Assembly (NCBI GenBank): GCA_963750965.1 | Contig: CAVVSK010000009.1 | Span: 186,001 to 250,000 of the forward strand | DNA: 64,000 nt | Source: CANKHA01 sp963750965 | Lineage (GTDB): Bacteria; Pseudomonadota; Alphaproteobacteria; Rhizobiales; Xanthobacteraceae | Direction: 5' to 3' | Shown: piece by piece, positions 26,672-36,259 of the stretch | Position numbering within the stretch: position 1 is the stretch's first letter | Layout of the letters: the number at the start of each line of letters is the position of its first letter | Made by a program: the position numbers and the translations under genes | Notes under the pieces: model-generated | What the model was told of the DNA's origin: nothing | Database searches by the model: none | The model's input: the letters and a program-made list of their open reading frames with translations, nothing else

Positions 26672-27523
26672 CTAGACCGCCACATTATCGATAAGCCGGG
26701 TCTTGCCGATCTTCGCCGCCACCAGCAGACGCAGGGGCCCTTTCCGCCGCAAAGCCACCGGCTGCAAGGTTTCCGCATGTCGGGCCTCCAGGTAATCGAG
26801 CGCGAAGCCGGCGCGCTTGAGAGCATCGCGTCCCTCGGCCAATACGCCTTGTATCGGGCGGCCCTTACGGATTTTCCCCGCACAATCTTTCAGCACCCGA
26901 TGCAGCATGGGTGCGATCGACCGTTCCTTGGGCGACAAGAAGACGTTGCGCGAGGACAGGGCGAGGCCGTCTTTCTCCCGGACAATGGGCGCGCCAATGA
27001 TTTTTACCGGGATGTTGAGATCGCGTGCGAGCTGCGTGACGACCCGGAGCTGCTGGTAGTCCTTTTCTCCAAAGACCGCCACATCCGGTGTGCACTGGGT
27101 GAGGAGCTTAGTCACCACGGTGGCGACGCCGGAAAAGAAATGCGGGCGGAACGCATCTTCCAGGCCCACGCTGGCGGCTCCCTGCGGCGCGATCCGCGTC
27201 GCAAAGCCCTCGGGATACATGATGTTTACGGACGGCGCCCAAACCAGGTCGACGCGGTCCTGGGCCAAAGCGGCGATATCTTGCCGTATGCGTCGCGGAT
27301 AGCTCGCCAGGTCCTCGTGCGGCGCAAATTGTGCCGGGTTTACAAAAATCGAAACCACGACCCGGTCGGCTTGGCGCCCGGCGCGGCGCACCAGCGCCAG
27401 ATGTCCCGCATGCAAGGCGCCCATCGTAGGCACCAGTGCCACCGTGCCTCCGGCGGAGCGGAAGCCGGCGATCACCCGGCGCAGGGCCGGGATGGACCGC
27501 GCGACAGAGATTGTGGACGGCAT
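26672..27523 (-). CDS. panC: Pantoate--beta-alanine ligase
   Basis: Joins pantoate and beta-alanine with ATP, the last step to pantothenate (coenzyme A precursor). 283 residues, normal length. HIGH-type nucleotide site VPTMGALHAGH (residues 31-41), FVNPAQF, GEKDYQQL and the KMSKS-like LALSSRN are present. The ATG at 27523 is the natural start (MPSTISVARSIPALRR). No panB is adjacent. Confidence 0.97.
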   Translation of the reverse strand: MPSTISVARSIPALRRVIAGFRSAGGTVALVPTMGALHAGHLALVRRAGRQADRVVVSIFVNPAQFAPHEDLASYPRRIRQDIAALAQDRVDLVWAPSVNIMYPEGFATRIAPQGAASVGLEDAFRPHFFSGVATVVTKLLTQCTPDVAVFGEKDYQQLRVVTQLARDLNIPVKIIGAPIVREKDGLALSSRNVFLSPKERSIAPMLHRVLKDCAGKIRKGRPIQGVLAEGRDALKRAGFALDYLEARHAETLQPVALRRKGPLRLLVAAKIGKTRLIDNVAV

Positions 27524-27682
27524 CGGGACAAGCCTTGGCGAGATGATTTCGTGACTGCCCGAAAGGCTAGCAAAATTGCGATCAAGGGACCATCGATCGC
27601 TGGGTTATAAACTGCCAAAACGAATCGAACTTGACCCGGCCCTGAAAAAGAATCGACAATCAAAATTGCCTCGGGGAATGCA

Positions 27683-28600
27683 ATGGGTATCCAGGCTGCT
27701 GCGCGGGCCAAGTCTGCTCACGTCATCGTACTTGGTAATGAAAAGGGCGGGTCGGGGAAATCAACGACTGCCTTGCATATTGCTGTCGCGCTGATAAAGA
27801 GCGGTCAGCGAGTCGCCACTATCGATCTCGACTCCCGGCAAAAGAGCTTCACGCATTACATCGAAAATCGCCGCGACTGGGCGAAGCGCGCGAACATCCA
27901 GCTCGAAGTGCCGGCGCATTACTGCATCGCGCGCGGCACCAGCATCAAGCTGGACGAGAACGAGGCAGTCGAATTCGCCGGTTTTGCGGAAGCGGTAACC
28001 ACGGTGGAGAAGTCGCACGACTTCATCGTGGTGGATACACCGGGCACCGACAATTATCTGATGCGGCTTGCGCATTCGATGGCCGATACGCTGGTCACGC
28101 CGCTTAATGACAGTTTTCTTGATTTCGATGTGCTCGGCACGATCGATCCCACCACCTTTACCGTCACCGGCCAGAGCCAGTATGCGGAGATGGTGTCGGA
28201 GAGCCGCCGGCATCGTCGGTTGATCGATGGCGCGCTGCCCGATTGGATCGTGGTGCGCAATCGTCTTTCCATGCTGGGCTCGCGCAACCGCCGCCTTGTC
28301 GGCGAAGGCCTGAACGAGTTGGCGCTGCGGCTGGGTTTCCGGTTCACCGACGGCTTCGCCGAACGCGTGATCTACCGCGAATTCTTCCCACGCGGGCTTA
28401 CTGCGCTCGACGATCTTGACGAAAATACGCTCGGCACCCGGCCCAACATGTCGCACGTGACCGCGCGCGAGGAAGTTATGCAGCTGCTTGGCCAGTTGAA
28501 ACTGCCGTTGGATGAACGCGGGCAAAAGCGCGCGGCCGCCCGCGCGGAATGGCGTTCAGTCGCCACCGAGCCCCTTGAGGTTCATGACCTGCTGAGTTGA
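27683..28600 (+). CDS. mipZ: MipZ, division-site placement ATPase
   Basis: A ParA-like P-loop ATPase of 305 residues. In Caulobacter MipZ forms a gradient from the ParB-bound poles and blocks FtsZ there, putting the division ring at midcell. Seen here: the deviant Walker A NEKGGSGKST (Lys21 and Lys26), IDLDSRQKSFTHY, VVDTPGTDNYLMR and a DLDE-rich C-terminus. The ATG at 27683 gives MGIQAAARAKSAHVIVLGNE; the GNEKGGSGKSTTA block and overall length fit MipZ better than plasmid-type ParA. Divergent from panC. Confidence 0.93.
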   Translation: MGIQAAARAKSAHVIVLGNEKGGSGKSTTALHIAVALIKSGQRVATIDLDSRQKSFTHYIENRRDWAKRANIQLEVPAHYCIARGTSIKLDENEAVEFAGFAEAVTTVEKSHDFIVVDTPGTDNYLMRLAHSMADTLVTPLNDSFLDFDVLGTIDPTTFTVTGQSQYAEMVSESRRHRRLIDGALPDWIVVRNRLSMLGSRNRRLVGEGLNELALRLGFRFTDGFAERVIYREFFPRGLTALDDLDENTLGTRPNMSHVTAREEVMQLLGQLKLPLDERGQKRAAARAEWRSVATEPLEVHDLLS

Positions 28601-28850
28601 CCGCTGGGATGGCCGTGCTGCTGCCTAACGCGGGGGCGGAAGAACGGCGGCACGAGCCCCGCATCGCCCATCCCGCACCCGTAAGCAGGACCGAGCATAG
28701 AAATCCACCCGGCGCGGCAAAGAACACGGGCGGGGCGCCTGCGCCGGGCTGTTTACTATTGGTGGCAAGCGCGCAAAGGAGCCCATTGCTTCCGAGCCGT
28801 GGGCTCGCCAAGTTAAAGGGCGTGGGAGGATATCTCCCCAGGGCCTCGGA

Positions 28851-29588
28851 ATGAATAATAAGGACCGTCCGCTCTCGCCCAAAGGCAGCGAGACCCGCAG
28901 CGACCCGGCTACCGTTTCTCCGCGCAGCGAAATCGAAACGTTTCTTGCGCAGGTGAAGACGCTCGGTCCGCGTAACGCGCCGGGCGAGCGTGGCCGTCTG
29001 ATTTTTGCGCTCGACGCGACCATGAGCCGGCAACCAACCTGGAATTCCGCGCGCCGCCTGCAAGGCGAGATGTTCCGCGAAGCCGCCGGGATCGGCGGCC
29101 TAGACATCCAGCTTGTCTATTATCGCGGCTTCGGCGAGTGCCGCGCCTCTGGCTGGGTTTCCCAACCGGAAAAACTCGCCGGCTTGATGGAACGCATCAA
29201 CTGCCTGGGTGGCCACACCCAGATCGAAAAAGTGCTCGGCCATGCGCGGCGCGAAACTCAGGCGAGGAAGGTGCAGGCTGTGGTCTTCGTCGGCGACGCC
29301 ATGGAGGAGGCGGTCGACGACCTGTGCAAGGCCGCGGGCGAGCTCGCGCTGCTGGGTGTGCCGGTTTTCATGTTCCAGGAGGGTGACGACCCGGTCGCTG
29401 AGCCAGCGTTCCGCGAAATCGCACGGCTCACGCGCGGCGCCTATTGCCGCTTCGCGCCCGGCGCCGCGCAAGAGCTGGCCGAGCTGTTGCGGGCGGTCGC
29501 GGCCTATGCTGCCGGCGGCCTCAAGGCGTTGTCCGATGCCTCGCGCCGCTCCGGTGCTACCCAAAAATTGCTGCGGCAATTGAGATAA
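28851..29588 (+). CDS. VWA-domain protein
   Basis: A 245-residue cytosolic protein, mostly one von Willebrand A domain. The metal site begins DATMSRQPTW (a D-x-T-x-S form of the MIDAS motif) near residue 56, and later strands VQAVVFVGDAMEEAVDDLCK and GVPVFMFQEGDD match the fold. No other domain. Reads 3 bp into the next gene's start, so the two are one unit. The partner protein in such pairs is often an ATPase or a chaperone; here it is a membrane J-protein. Exact role unknown. Confidence 0.85.
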   Translation: MNNKDRPLSPKGSETRSDPATVSPRSEIETFLAQVKTLGPRNAPGERGRLIFALDATMSRQPTWNSARRLQGEMFREAAGIGGLDIQLVYYRGFGECRASGWVSQPEKLAGLMERINCLGGHTQIEKVLGHARRETQARKVQAVVFVGDAMEEAVDDLCKAAGELALLGVPVFMFQEGDDPVAEPAFREIARLTRGAYCRFAPGAAQELAELLRAVAAYAAGGLKALSDASRRSGATQKLLRQLR

Positions 29589-29591
29589 GTC

Positions 29592-30296
29592 ATGCCAACG
29601 CTAATTTTCGGCGCGATCATATTGATCCTGCTGCTGTGGGCGGCCAATGTTTTCGCCAAGGCTGACACCAGTAAGCTCGTGCGGGTTGTGCGTCCCGCTG
29701 GCGGCATCGGGGCGCTGGCATTAGCTGTTTTTCTCGGCGCACGCGGTGAGTTTGCTGTCGCAGTGCCTGTGGGCTTTGCCGGCCTCAGTTTGCTCGGGTG
29801 GCTGCCGTTCGGGCCTGCAGGTTTCGGCGCCCGCACCAGCAAGACACCGCGGCAGGCTTCCCGGGTGCGCTCGGCTTTCCTGGAAATGGAGCTCGATCAC
29901 GACACGGGCGCGATGCGCGGGCGCATCCTTGCGGGCGCGCATGAGGGCGTCCCGCTGGAGGCGCTGGACGTCGCGACGCTGGTCAGCCTGCTTGCCGGTA
30001 TCGACGAGGAAAGCCGCGCGTTATTGGCCGCTTATCTCGACCGCCGGGAGCCCCGCTGGCGTGAGAACGCGGATGGCGATGCGACAGCGGGGCAGGGCGC
30101 GCCGTCTCGCTCGGGGAAAATGACGCCAGAGGAGGCTTATCAGATCCTTGGCGTGGAGCCGGGGGCGAGCGCCGCCGAAATTGGCCGGGCCCATCGCGCG
30201 CTCATGAAAAAACTTCATCCCGATCAGGGGGGCTCGACGTACCTCGCCGCGCGCGTGAACGAGGCCAAGGACATTCTTCTTCGCCGCCATCGCTGA
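29592..30296 (+). CDS. Membrane-anchored J-domain protein
   Basis: A 234-residue protein. Two hydrophobic helices at the N-terminus (residues 4-20 and about 38-72), a middle soluble part (residues 92-155), and a C-terminal J domain (residues 178-234) with the HPD triad at 209-211 (MKKLHPDQGGST). This helix-helix-J layout resembles the mitochondrial Tim14/Pam18 co-chaperones and alphaproteobacterial relatives, which recruit DnaK/Hsp70 to a membrane. Cotranscribed with the VWA gene, 3 bp away. Confidence 0.88.
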   Translation: MPTLIFGAIILILLLWAANVFAKADTSKLVRVVRPAGGIGALALAVFLGARGEFAVAVPVGFAGLSLLGWLPFGPAGFGARTSKTPRQASRVRSAFLEMELDHDTGAMRGRILAGAHEGVPLEALDVATLVSLLAGIDEESRALLAAYLDRREPRWRENADGDATAGQGAPSRSGKMTPEEAYQILGVEPGASAAEIGRAHRALMKKLHPDQGGSTYLAARVNEAKDILLRRHR

Positions 30297-30355
30297 ACTC
30301 CGTAAGCAACATTACAGCGAGCGGCTCCTGTCGTTGACGCGAGAATTTTCTTATT

Positions 30356-30407
30356 GCGTATGATCGTTTCGGCGGATCGGTTCTGACTTCGCCGGGATCA
30401 TGCGTGC
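30356..30407. repeat. Palindromic repeat module B, copy 3 (without module A)
   Basis: A 52-bp dyad opening GCGTATGATC and closing GGATCATGCG, with TTTCGGCGG/CTTCGCCGG inner arms. It matches module B at 5143-5195 (minus strand) and 44808-44860. It sits in the gap between two convergent genes and directly abuts the stop codon of the carboxypeptidase, so it may also serve as a terminator. Confidence 0.7.
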
Positions 30408-32039
30408 CTAATTTTTTAGGGCCATGCAGGCAATTTCGTTTTTCTTCAGATACTGACAGGCTGCCTCGGCCCGCTCCTTGTCGAGACCGGCAAAGCGGGC
30501 GCGGTAGAGCGTCTTATCGCCTTTCACGACGCGCTCGGTGAAGCCGTCCGCCTCCCCGAGTAGGGATTTAGCGCGCGCCTGCGCGGCGTTCAGGCGCAGC
30601 TTAGCTTCGTCCTCCTTGTCGAAGGCTCCTACCTGGATCACCCAGCCGGGACGTTGGGTCGGCGGCTGCGGGGTCACGGTGGGCTCCCGATGGGCCGGCT
30701 GCATCGGCATGGCGGATGCGGTCTTGGTCGGGATCGTGCTGAGGACATCCGGGTGACGGTCGCGGCTGGGATCAGCGAATGCGAGCTCCGGTCCGTTCAC
30801 CACGGCGGACGAAATGCTGGGCGATGCCGTCGGAGCCGCGAGCGAAACCGACACACCGGGCTTGACCGATAAGGTTTTGACAGCAATCGGCTCGAGCGGC
30901 TGGCTGGAGCCGGGCACTGCGGCGGCCGAAGAACTGACGGCCGAAGAACTGGCGGCCGGCAGCGTCTCAACCGACGCGGATGCAACCTGGACCGGGATGC
31001 TGGCAGCCGGGGTAGGACGAGGGCGTGGAAGAGCGGCCTCAGGCGAGGTTTCCGCGCGGGCCGGCGTAATGACGGCGGCGGCAATCCGCTGCACCACGTT
31101 GCGCTTCGGCGCTGCCGGCGTTGCTTCCGCGAGAACCGGAGCGGCAGTGCGCGTGGCGGAGGCGACCCGGACATAATCCGTAATCAACTCTCGCATTTTC
31201 GCATCGCGCGAGCTGGCGCTGCGTCCGCCAAGAACGACACCGACGACATGACGGCCGGAGCGTTTCATTGACGTCACGAGATTGAAGCCGGAGGCATTAG
31301 TATAGCCGGTCTTGATGCCATCGACGCCTTCGACCCGCCCCAAGAGACGGTTGTGACCGGAAATGCTCTTGCCGCGGAACGAGAAGCGGGTGGTGGAGAA
31401 GAAGCGGTAATATTGCGGAAAATGGTCGTGGATCGCGCGGCCGAGCAGGGCCTGATCGCGCGCCGTGGTGATTTGCGCATCATTGGGCAGACCCGAAGCA
31501 TTTTTATAAACGGTATTCTGCATGCCGAGACTGCGCGCCTTGGCGGTCATCAGTTTGCTGAAAGTATCTTCGTCGCCGCCCAACGCCTCGGCGATCACCG
31601 CCGCCACGTCGTTGGCCGATTTGGTAACGGTTGCGTTGATCGCCTCTTCGACCGTGATGCTCTGGCCTGGCTTTAGCCCCAGCTTCGACGGGGCCTGGGA
31701 CGCCGCGTGAACCGAGACCGGCAGTTCAGTTTTGAAAGTGATCTTGCCGGCTTCCAATCGCTCAAAGAGCATATAGAGCGTCATGATCTTGGTAAGCGAA
31801 GCAGGGTGACGCAGGGCGTCGGGATTGTCGGAATGAAGGACGGCGCCCGTATTGGCGTCCACCACGATGTCTGAATACGGCGGCGTATAGGAGAGGACGG
31901 CTGCGGTCTTGGCACCGCGCTTACGTTTTGCGCGCGCGTCCGCCGGGTCGGCGGTGGCCGAAACGACGGCTACAGCGGTGATTAAACTGAAAATGCCCCA
32001 ACGCAGCCTGTAACAGGCTTTGCCAGCCTTTTTCTGCAT
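30408..32039 (-). CDS. Penicillin-binding D-alanyl-D-alanine carboxypeptidase with a SPOR domain
   Basis: Trims the terminal D-Ala from peptidoglycan stem peptides in the periplasm. 543 residues from the ATG at 32039 (AGGGGA site). Signal or anchor helix at residues 16-30; the catalytic domain has S81-L-T-K84, S141-A-N143 and K243-T-G245, the three serine-peptidase motifs of PBP5-type enzymes. After about residue 300 comes a long Pro/Ala/Ser-rich linker, then a C-terminal SPOR domain (GWVIQVGAFDKEDEAKLRLN) that binds denuded glycan at the division site. The E. coli enzyme has a membrane-anchoring helix instead; the SPOR tail is usual in this order. Confidence 0.95.
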   Translation of the reverse strand: MQKKAGKACYRLRWGIFSLITAVAVVSATADPADARAKRKRGAKTAAVLSYTPPYSDIVVDANTGAVLHSDNPDALRHPASLTKIMTLYMLFERLEAGKITFKTELPVSVHAASQAPSKLGLKPGQSITVEEAINATVTKSANDVAAVIAEALGGDEDTFSKLMTAKARSLGMQNTVYKNASGLPNDAQITTARDQALLGRAIHDHFPQYYRFFSTTRFSFRGKSISGHNRLLGRVEGVDGIKTGYTNASGFNLVTSMKRSGRHVVGVVLGGRSASSRDAKMRELITDYVRVASATRTAAPVLAEATPAAPKRNVVQRIAAAVITPARAETSPEAALPRPRPTPAASIPVQVASASVETLPAASSSAVSSSAAAVPGSSQPLEPIAVKTLSVKPGVSVSLAAPTASPSISSAVVNGPELAFADPSRDRHPDVLSTIPTKTASAMPMQPAHREPTVTPQPPTQRPGWVIQVGAFDKEDEAKLRLNAAQARAKSLLGEADGFTERVVKGDKTLYRARFAGLDKERAEAACQYLKKNEIACMALKN

Positions 32040-32710
32040 CGATTCCCCTGCCCCCACTCCGCTGGCGCCGGTAAAGGCGCCAAGTCCCTGTTGTCCTGAT
32101 CCGGGGGAAGGGGGTCGGACGATGTGCCTGATACGGCGTGCCTATGCAGGCGAAAACGCCGACCTGACACTCGAAACGGCTTTAAACCCCTCACCACGAC
32201 CGGATCGGCCGTCCGTCCCGACGGCACAGTCGGTCAGCCTAGGCGGATGCCCTTGCCAAAGCGTTAAATCAGCAATCCCCCTCTCGCAACCCTAAATTGG
32301 GCTCATTATGACACAAGGTCGCGCTCTGGGAGGGGATTTTCCGGCGGAACTGGCGGTAGCGGGGGTAGTGGTAAATGGCGGGGGCCTTTTCGGGTATCTG
32401 GTGGGCTTCAGCCAATGCCCTCGACTAAGCAATCCAGTACCGGGTTGCACCGCCGGCCTGACCGTTCCGCATCGTCTGCCGGGCACCGGATCTCCACGGC
32501 TGACGGCCATGGGTCCAGCCAGCGACAATTTCGACTCCCGCCGTATCCTGAGGCCAGGCCGGGCGGTTATGAATCAGGCGAGCGGCAAAGTGCCGCGCGG
32601 CCATTGGGGAAACCTTTATGCGCGTTGCCATGACCAACCGCTGCGCATGGCGACGACTATCGCTGCGAAAAATTCCGAATCATCGAGGTGACGTTCGCTG
32701 CCGCGTCCGC
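32040..32710. other. Intergenic stretch without a supported gene
   Basis: 671 bp between two leftward genes. All frames over 60 codons here are high-GC shadow-type sequence with no domain or family look, and none has a convincing ribosome site. The segment near 32270-32330 is somewhat more AT-rich (taaattgggctcattatgac). Probably the promoter region of the carboxypeptidase gene plus old non-coding DNA. Confidence 0.5.
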
Positions 32711-33952
32711 TTACTGCACAAGAGTGGCGCCGGCAGACGTATATGCAGTGTTCACGCTGCCGCCATATGCGTCGAAGGTGAAGTTCGAGTTGCCCTCGTA
32801 TGAGATCTTCTGTGCGATGACGTAGCCCGATTTGGACGTCACACTCAGATCGGCGTCTCCGTGAAGCTCCAAGACTTGCCTCGGCAGATAAACAGTCCCA
32901 CTGACGAAATAGTCCTTGTTCCCGGTGAGTTTAAAAATTGGCAGTTTGGTGTCACTTCGGGATCCGAAAATTGCGATCCCGGCATGGGTTCCGCTCTCCA
33001 TTGGGCTGAACGTGATTTTTCCCGCTCCAGATGCATCCCATTCGCTGTCGGAGCTGAAGTGAAGCATCGCCTTGTCTGCGGTCATGCTTATATTTGCACC
33101 TGTCTTCACCTTTGCGTCTTTGAAATAGTGTATTCCAGGGCCGAACGTCGTGCTGGCGTTGAAAGTTATAGTGCCGCAATACACGGTTCCTCCCGGCAAG
33201 GTCACCGGCCCATCCCAGGTTTTTTTCGTGTATGTACACGAGCCGGGGACTGTCGGCTCTGCGATGCTGCTGAGAGGATCGGCGACGACCGGTTTCTTTT
33301 GTGGCGTCGGCGTGTAGTTCCCGGAGGTGAAACCGCCCACGACGGTGATAGATTTTGCTTTGATCCAACCAGAACCCGAGTTCGTAAGAGCGTTGGTGTG
33401 GCTCGAATTTACATGCATCCCGCAATTCGGAATGTTCACCGTGCCTTGCCCCGATACCTTGAAGGCGGCGTTCGCAGAAGCATCTAGCGCAATAACGCAA
33501 GCTGGTCTGGTTGCTTCGCGAACCTTTGCGACAACAGCTACCTCCATGGTTTCTATGCCGACCATTCCCATGAAAGTCGTCGGCACGCCTGCCGAACCAG
33601 TGACCGTCAAAATGCCCGTCCCCGGGTCGTATTGCGCGGTAACGTCGACGTTCTGCGCGTCCGGGCTGTTGAACACTGCCGTAAACAATGCAGTCGCTTT
33701 GGAGGTGAGGTCTTCATTCGGGAGCGTTCCGGCATCTTGGACGAGCTGTAGAGCCGCGCTATCAACCGCTCCCTGCATGGCCGCCTTGGTGGCCCCGCCT
33801 CGGCTGAAATCAACGGCCGCACCGACCGCGGACATAAGCGGGATGATCGCGAGACCGAAGATGACCGCAATGCTGCCATGGCGAGCGGCGCCAAAGTTGC
33901 GGATATGATTGCGCAGTTGCGAAGCGATCAGTTTCATCGCCATAGCCATCAT
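32711..33952 (-). CDS. TadE/TadG-like envelope protein, paralogue 1
   Basis: A 413-residue protein. The first 60 residues match the TadE/TadG N-terminus: a short basic start, RHGSIAVIFGLAIIPLMSAV with the G-x-x-A-v-x-F-A/L-L-x-x-P pattern, then AAVDFSRGGATKAAMQGAVD. The rest is Gly, Thr, Ser and Asn-rich with likely beta structure and several cysteines (RPACVIALD, NCGMHV, SCTYTKK, YCGTITF), suggesting a surface or pilus-associated domain. A similar protein sits 0.7 kb away on the same strand. Start could be at 33952 or at the later MAMKL. No other tad genes are in view. Confidence 0.75.
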   Translation of the reverse strand: MMAMAMKLIASQLRNHIRNFGAARHGSIAVIFGLAIIPLMSAVGAAVDFSRGGATKAAMQGAVDSAALQLVQDAGTLPNEDLTSKATALFTAVFNSPDAQNVDVTAQYDPGTGILTVTGSAGVPTTFMGMVGIETMEVAVVAKVREATRPACVIALDASANAAFKVSGQGTVNIPNCGMHVNSSHTNALTNSGSGWIKAKSITVVGGFTSGNYTPTPQKKPVVADPLSSIAEPTVPGSCTYTKKTWDGPVTLPGGTVYCGTITFNASTTFGPGIHYFKDAKVKTGANISMTADKAMLHFSSDSEWDASGAGKITFSPMESGTHAGIAIFGSRSDTKLPIFKLTGNKDYFVSGTVYLPRQVLELHGDADLSVTSKSGYVIAQKISYEGNSNFTFDAYGGSVNTAYTSAGATLVQ

Positions 33953-34275
33953 CCAAAATCTGGTTCGTCCCTGATGCTGATCGTGAACGACAGATGTGAA
34001 AACCGTGTAAAGTCATTGGATGAAACTGGGGAGTTATTGATTGCAACTTCGAAAGAAATGCCTCCCGATTGCATTTCCTATAAACAGCTTACTTTTTATC
34101 GGAGAATTTTCGATACCAATGAGGCCAGTTGTTAACCCCGTACGGTGCGTTTGAACCCGCATGGCTGGCACTTGCAGGCCGCCGTTTTAATTATCTCCAG
34201 GCTTTGGACCGAGCTGTCGCATGTGAGCAGTGCATTCCTCCGACAGTCGTTCCCAGGCCCATAACGGAGATGAAA

Positions 34276-34530
34276 ATGAGAAATGCATTTGTGATTGGTG
34301 GCGTCTTCGCGCTGGCGACCACCTTGGGTTCGACCGCCACGTTGGCTCAGGCTACTGGCGGTGGCGGCATGCATCTTTCGGCTTCCGCATACGCGCAGCC
34401 CGGCTCCAGAACGATTGTCGAGGCGGAAGGCGCAACGAGCTTGGCCCGCGCCGACAAGGTCACGGTCAAGCGCGGAGTGAAGGATCGCAATGCCGTGCGC
34501 ACGCGCGGTGCCAACAAGCCAGGTTTTTGA
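34276..34530 (+). CDS. Small secreted protein, 84 residues
   Basis: Signal peptide MRNAFVIGGVFALATTLG... ending near LAQA (residue 24), then a Gly/Ala/Arg-rich mature part ending KRGVKDRNAVRTRGANKPGF. The ATG at 34276 is preferred to one six bases earlier because GGAG at 34265-34268 then has proper spacing. It lies on the opposite strand between the two TadE/G-like genes. Function unknown. Confidence 0.6.
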   Translation: MRNAFVIGGVFALATTLGSTATLAQATGGGGMHLSASAYAQPGSRTIVEAEGATSLARADKVTVKRGVKDRNAVRTRGANKPGF

Positions 34531-34595
34531 CCTCCCGGACAAGAGAGTAAGCCCCGTTTGGGCGGCCAATTCAGTGTTGATCAGTTGACTTCATA

Positions 34596-34624
34596 AACGC
34601 GGCTCGCTCGTTGCGGGCCGCGTT
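34596..34624 (+). terminator. Hairpin between the small secreted protein and TadE/G-like gene 2
   Basis: Dyad AACGCGGC (34596-34603) and GCCGCGTT (34617-34624), 13-nt loop, no clear T run. It lies 66 bp after one stop and 63 bp before the other of two convergent genes, so it may end transcripts from both sides. Confidence 0.5.
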
Positions 34625-34686
34625 ACTTTGCGACGTGTTCGAGAGGTGAAATGCGCGTCGCCTTCAAGGCGCCGGTAAAACTACGA

Positions 34687-35958
34687 TCAGCGCACCAGGT
34701 GAATCGGAGTGTCTGACCACTGTTGCATGCCAATGAGCTTGCAACCGGATGCAACCTGCGAGAAATCCAAACTGACCGAGCCCTTGGTGGTGAACGTCTT
34801 GGTGACGATCTTGCTGCATTTGTTATTGTTGCTGGTGGCAATTCCCTGCAGCTCGACGTTCGAGTTCGGAAGGTAGACCACGCCATCCGCATTCAAAGTG
34901 GCGCCGGGCCCCCAGTTATTGTCGACCTTGAAGGTCAACGTGGGATCCTGGTAAATCGCGATGCCCTTCCAGGGATTGTTCGGATCGGTGGGCGGCGACA
35001 AGGTAAGTTTCGCGCTCTGGCCGTTGCCATTCGGAAAGTCTATCGCGCTTGCGACACTGTTGTTGCCAGTCAGAACAATGGCTGTCCGAACCGCGCTGAC
35101 CGCAGCATCGGGGGCAAACTTGAGGCCACCATTCTCAATGATGATCACGCTGTCGGAACTCGGGCTGTTCCCTGTCAGAAAACCGCTTCCCGAAACCGTC
35201 AAATTTCCACAGACGTGATATTCGGTGTGAGTAGCTTTTGCCACGGTCTTCACTACCGATGGAATCGATGCCTGAATGTTCCAGGTCACGTTCGAACTGG
35301 TTCCACCGCATTCTTTGGTGATCTCGGTCGCAAGGCGCTCGTAGATGTCAGGCAAAACACGGGCGTAGGACCGTGAATTACTGCAGCCGCTCGCTGAACC
35401 GGCAGCGATCGAGGCGGCGGCGCCGCTTCCATGGCCGTTGCAATTGAGGCTGCTATTCGAGCGGGTGGAGCATCCTTCAAGTTTGATATTCGGGGAGCCG
35501 CCGAAAAGCATTGAAACATGCGAAAGCGCCGCCCCCTTGTCCAAGGTCAGCAGGCAAGAATTGTCGGCGTCTCCGCCCGGCTTGACCGCAGATTTCGCGC
35601 TGATCTGAATGGATGACTTGCCCAAGAGGCCCGATATCTTCGTGGGCACATCCGCCGCGGCCTGGCCGACATAGTTTCCGTTCCCATCCGTCGTAAAGAC
35701 CGGTGTCCCGACCGTTGCATCTTTCAACGCAACCATGGACGTGAAGGCGGTTTTCGCCGTGTCCTTCCAAGTCGTGCTACCTTCTTTGGCCGCGTAGAGG
35801 AGGGCCGAATCCAGGGCAGCCTGGAGCCCGACGCGAGCGGCATCCGCGCGTGAATAATCCAGGCCAGCGCCAACGATGCTTACGATCGGCACGATTGAAA
35901 GCGCAAGCAGCGGCGCAACGCCGCCCTTGCGGTCCTGAAAAAAACGGGCCAGCAACAT
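34687..35958 (-). CDS. TadE/TadG-like envelope protein, paralogue 2
   Basis: 423 residues from the ATG at 35958, which follows AGGGG. N-terminus RFFQDRKGGVAPLLALSIVP then GAGLDYSRADAARVGLQAAL is the TadG form of the Flp-pilus-associated anchor. The body is Ser, Gly, Asn and Thr-rich with cysteines (NSCLLTLD, EGCSTRS, LNCNGHG, CGNLTVSG). Both this protein and paralogue 1 end in a stretch with the same sense, VVYLPNSNVELQG here and TVYLPRQVLELHG there, so they share the C-terminal domain as well. Role in pili or surface attachment is inferred from the N-terminus only. Confidence 0.75.
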   Translation of the reverse strand: MLLARFFQDRKGGVAPLLALSIVPIVSIVGAGLDYSRADAARVGLQAALDSALLYAAKEGSTTWKDTAKTAFTSMVALKDATVGTPVFTTDGNGNYVGQAAADVPTKISGLLGKSSIQISAKSAVKPGGDADNSCLLTLDKGAALSHVSMLFGGSPNIKLEGCSTRSNSSLNCNGHGSGAAASIAAGSASGCSNSRSYARVLPDIYERLATEITKECGGTSSNVTWNIQASIPSVVKTVAKATHTEYHVCGNLTVSGSGFLTGNSPSSDSVIIIENGGLKFAPDAAVSAVRTAIVLTGNNSVASAIDFPNGNGQSAKLTLSPPTDPNNPWKGIAIYQDPTLTFKVDNNWGPGATLNADGVVYLPNSNVELQGIATSNNNKCSKIVTKTFTTKGSVSLDFSQVASGCKLIGMQQWSDTPIHLVR

Positions 35959-36259
35959 AAAAAAGCCCCTGCGCAACCCTTGTTTCCTGCTTTCCGCCCA
36001 TCATGGGGGTAGCGACTTGAAAAATTGTGAGGATCACGGCGAAAATTTGCGCCAAATTTGCTTTAATAGCCGGTGATTAGCTTGAGTTCATTCGGCCAAT
36101 ACCCAAATGGGCAGGCGAAGGCCCAAAAAAATGGGGTTACCGTGCCGCCCGGAAAGGAACTGGAACCGCGCCGGTCCGGACCTTATGATCTTTTAGGCCC
36201 GGATCATTAACCCAGGCTCTTTGACGCCACGCCAAGGAAGCGTATTCGCCGCCACGTCC

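Noticed and set aside
28597..28854. An 85-residue frame between mipZ and the VWA gene.
   Set aside because: Composition is shadow-like and no ribosome site or family pattern is seen.
32308..32691. A 127-residue frame in the gap before the TadE/G-like gene.
   Set aside because: No ribosome site, no domain and a Pro/Gly/Arg-rich shadow composition.
36185..36207. ATGATC...GATCAT before clpS as a fourth copy of module B.
   Set aside because: Only the outer ATGATC/GATCAT pair matches; the inner arms and length do not.
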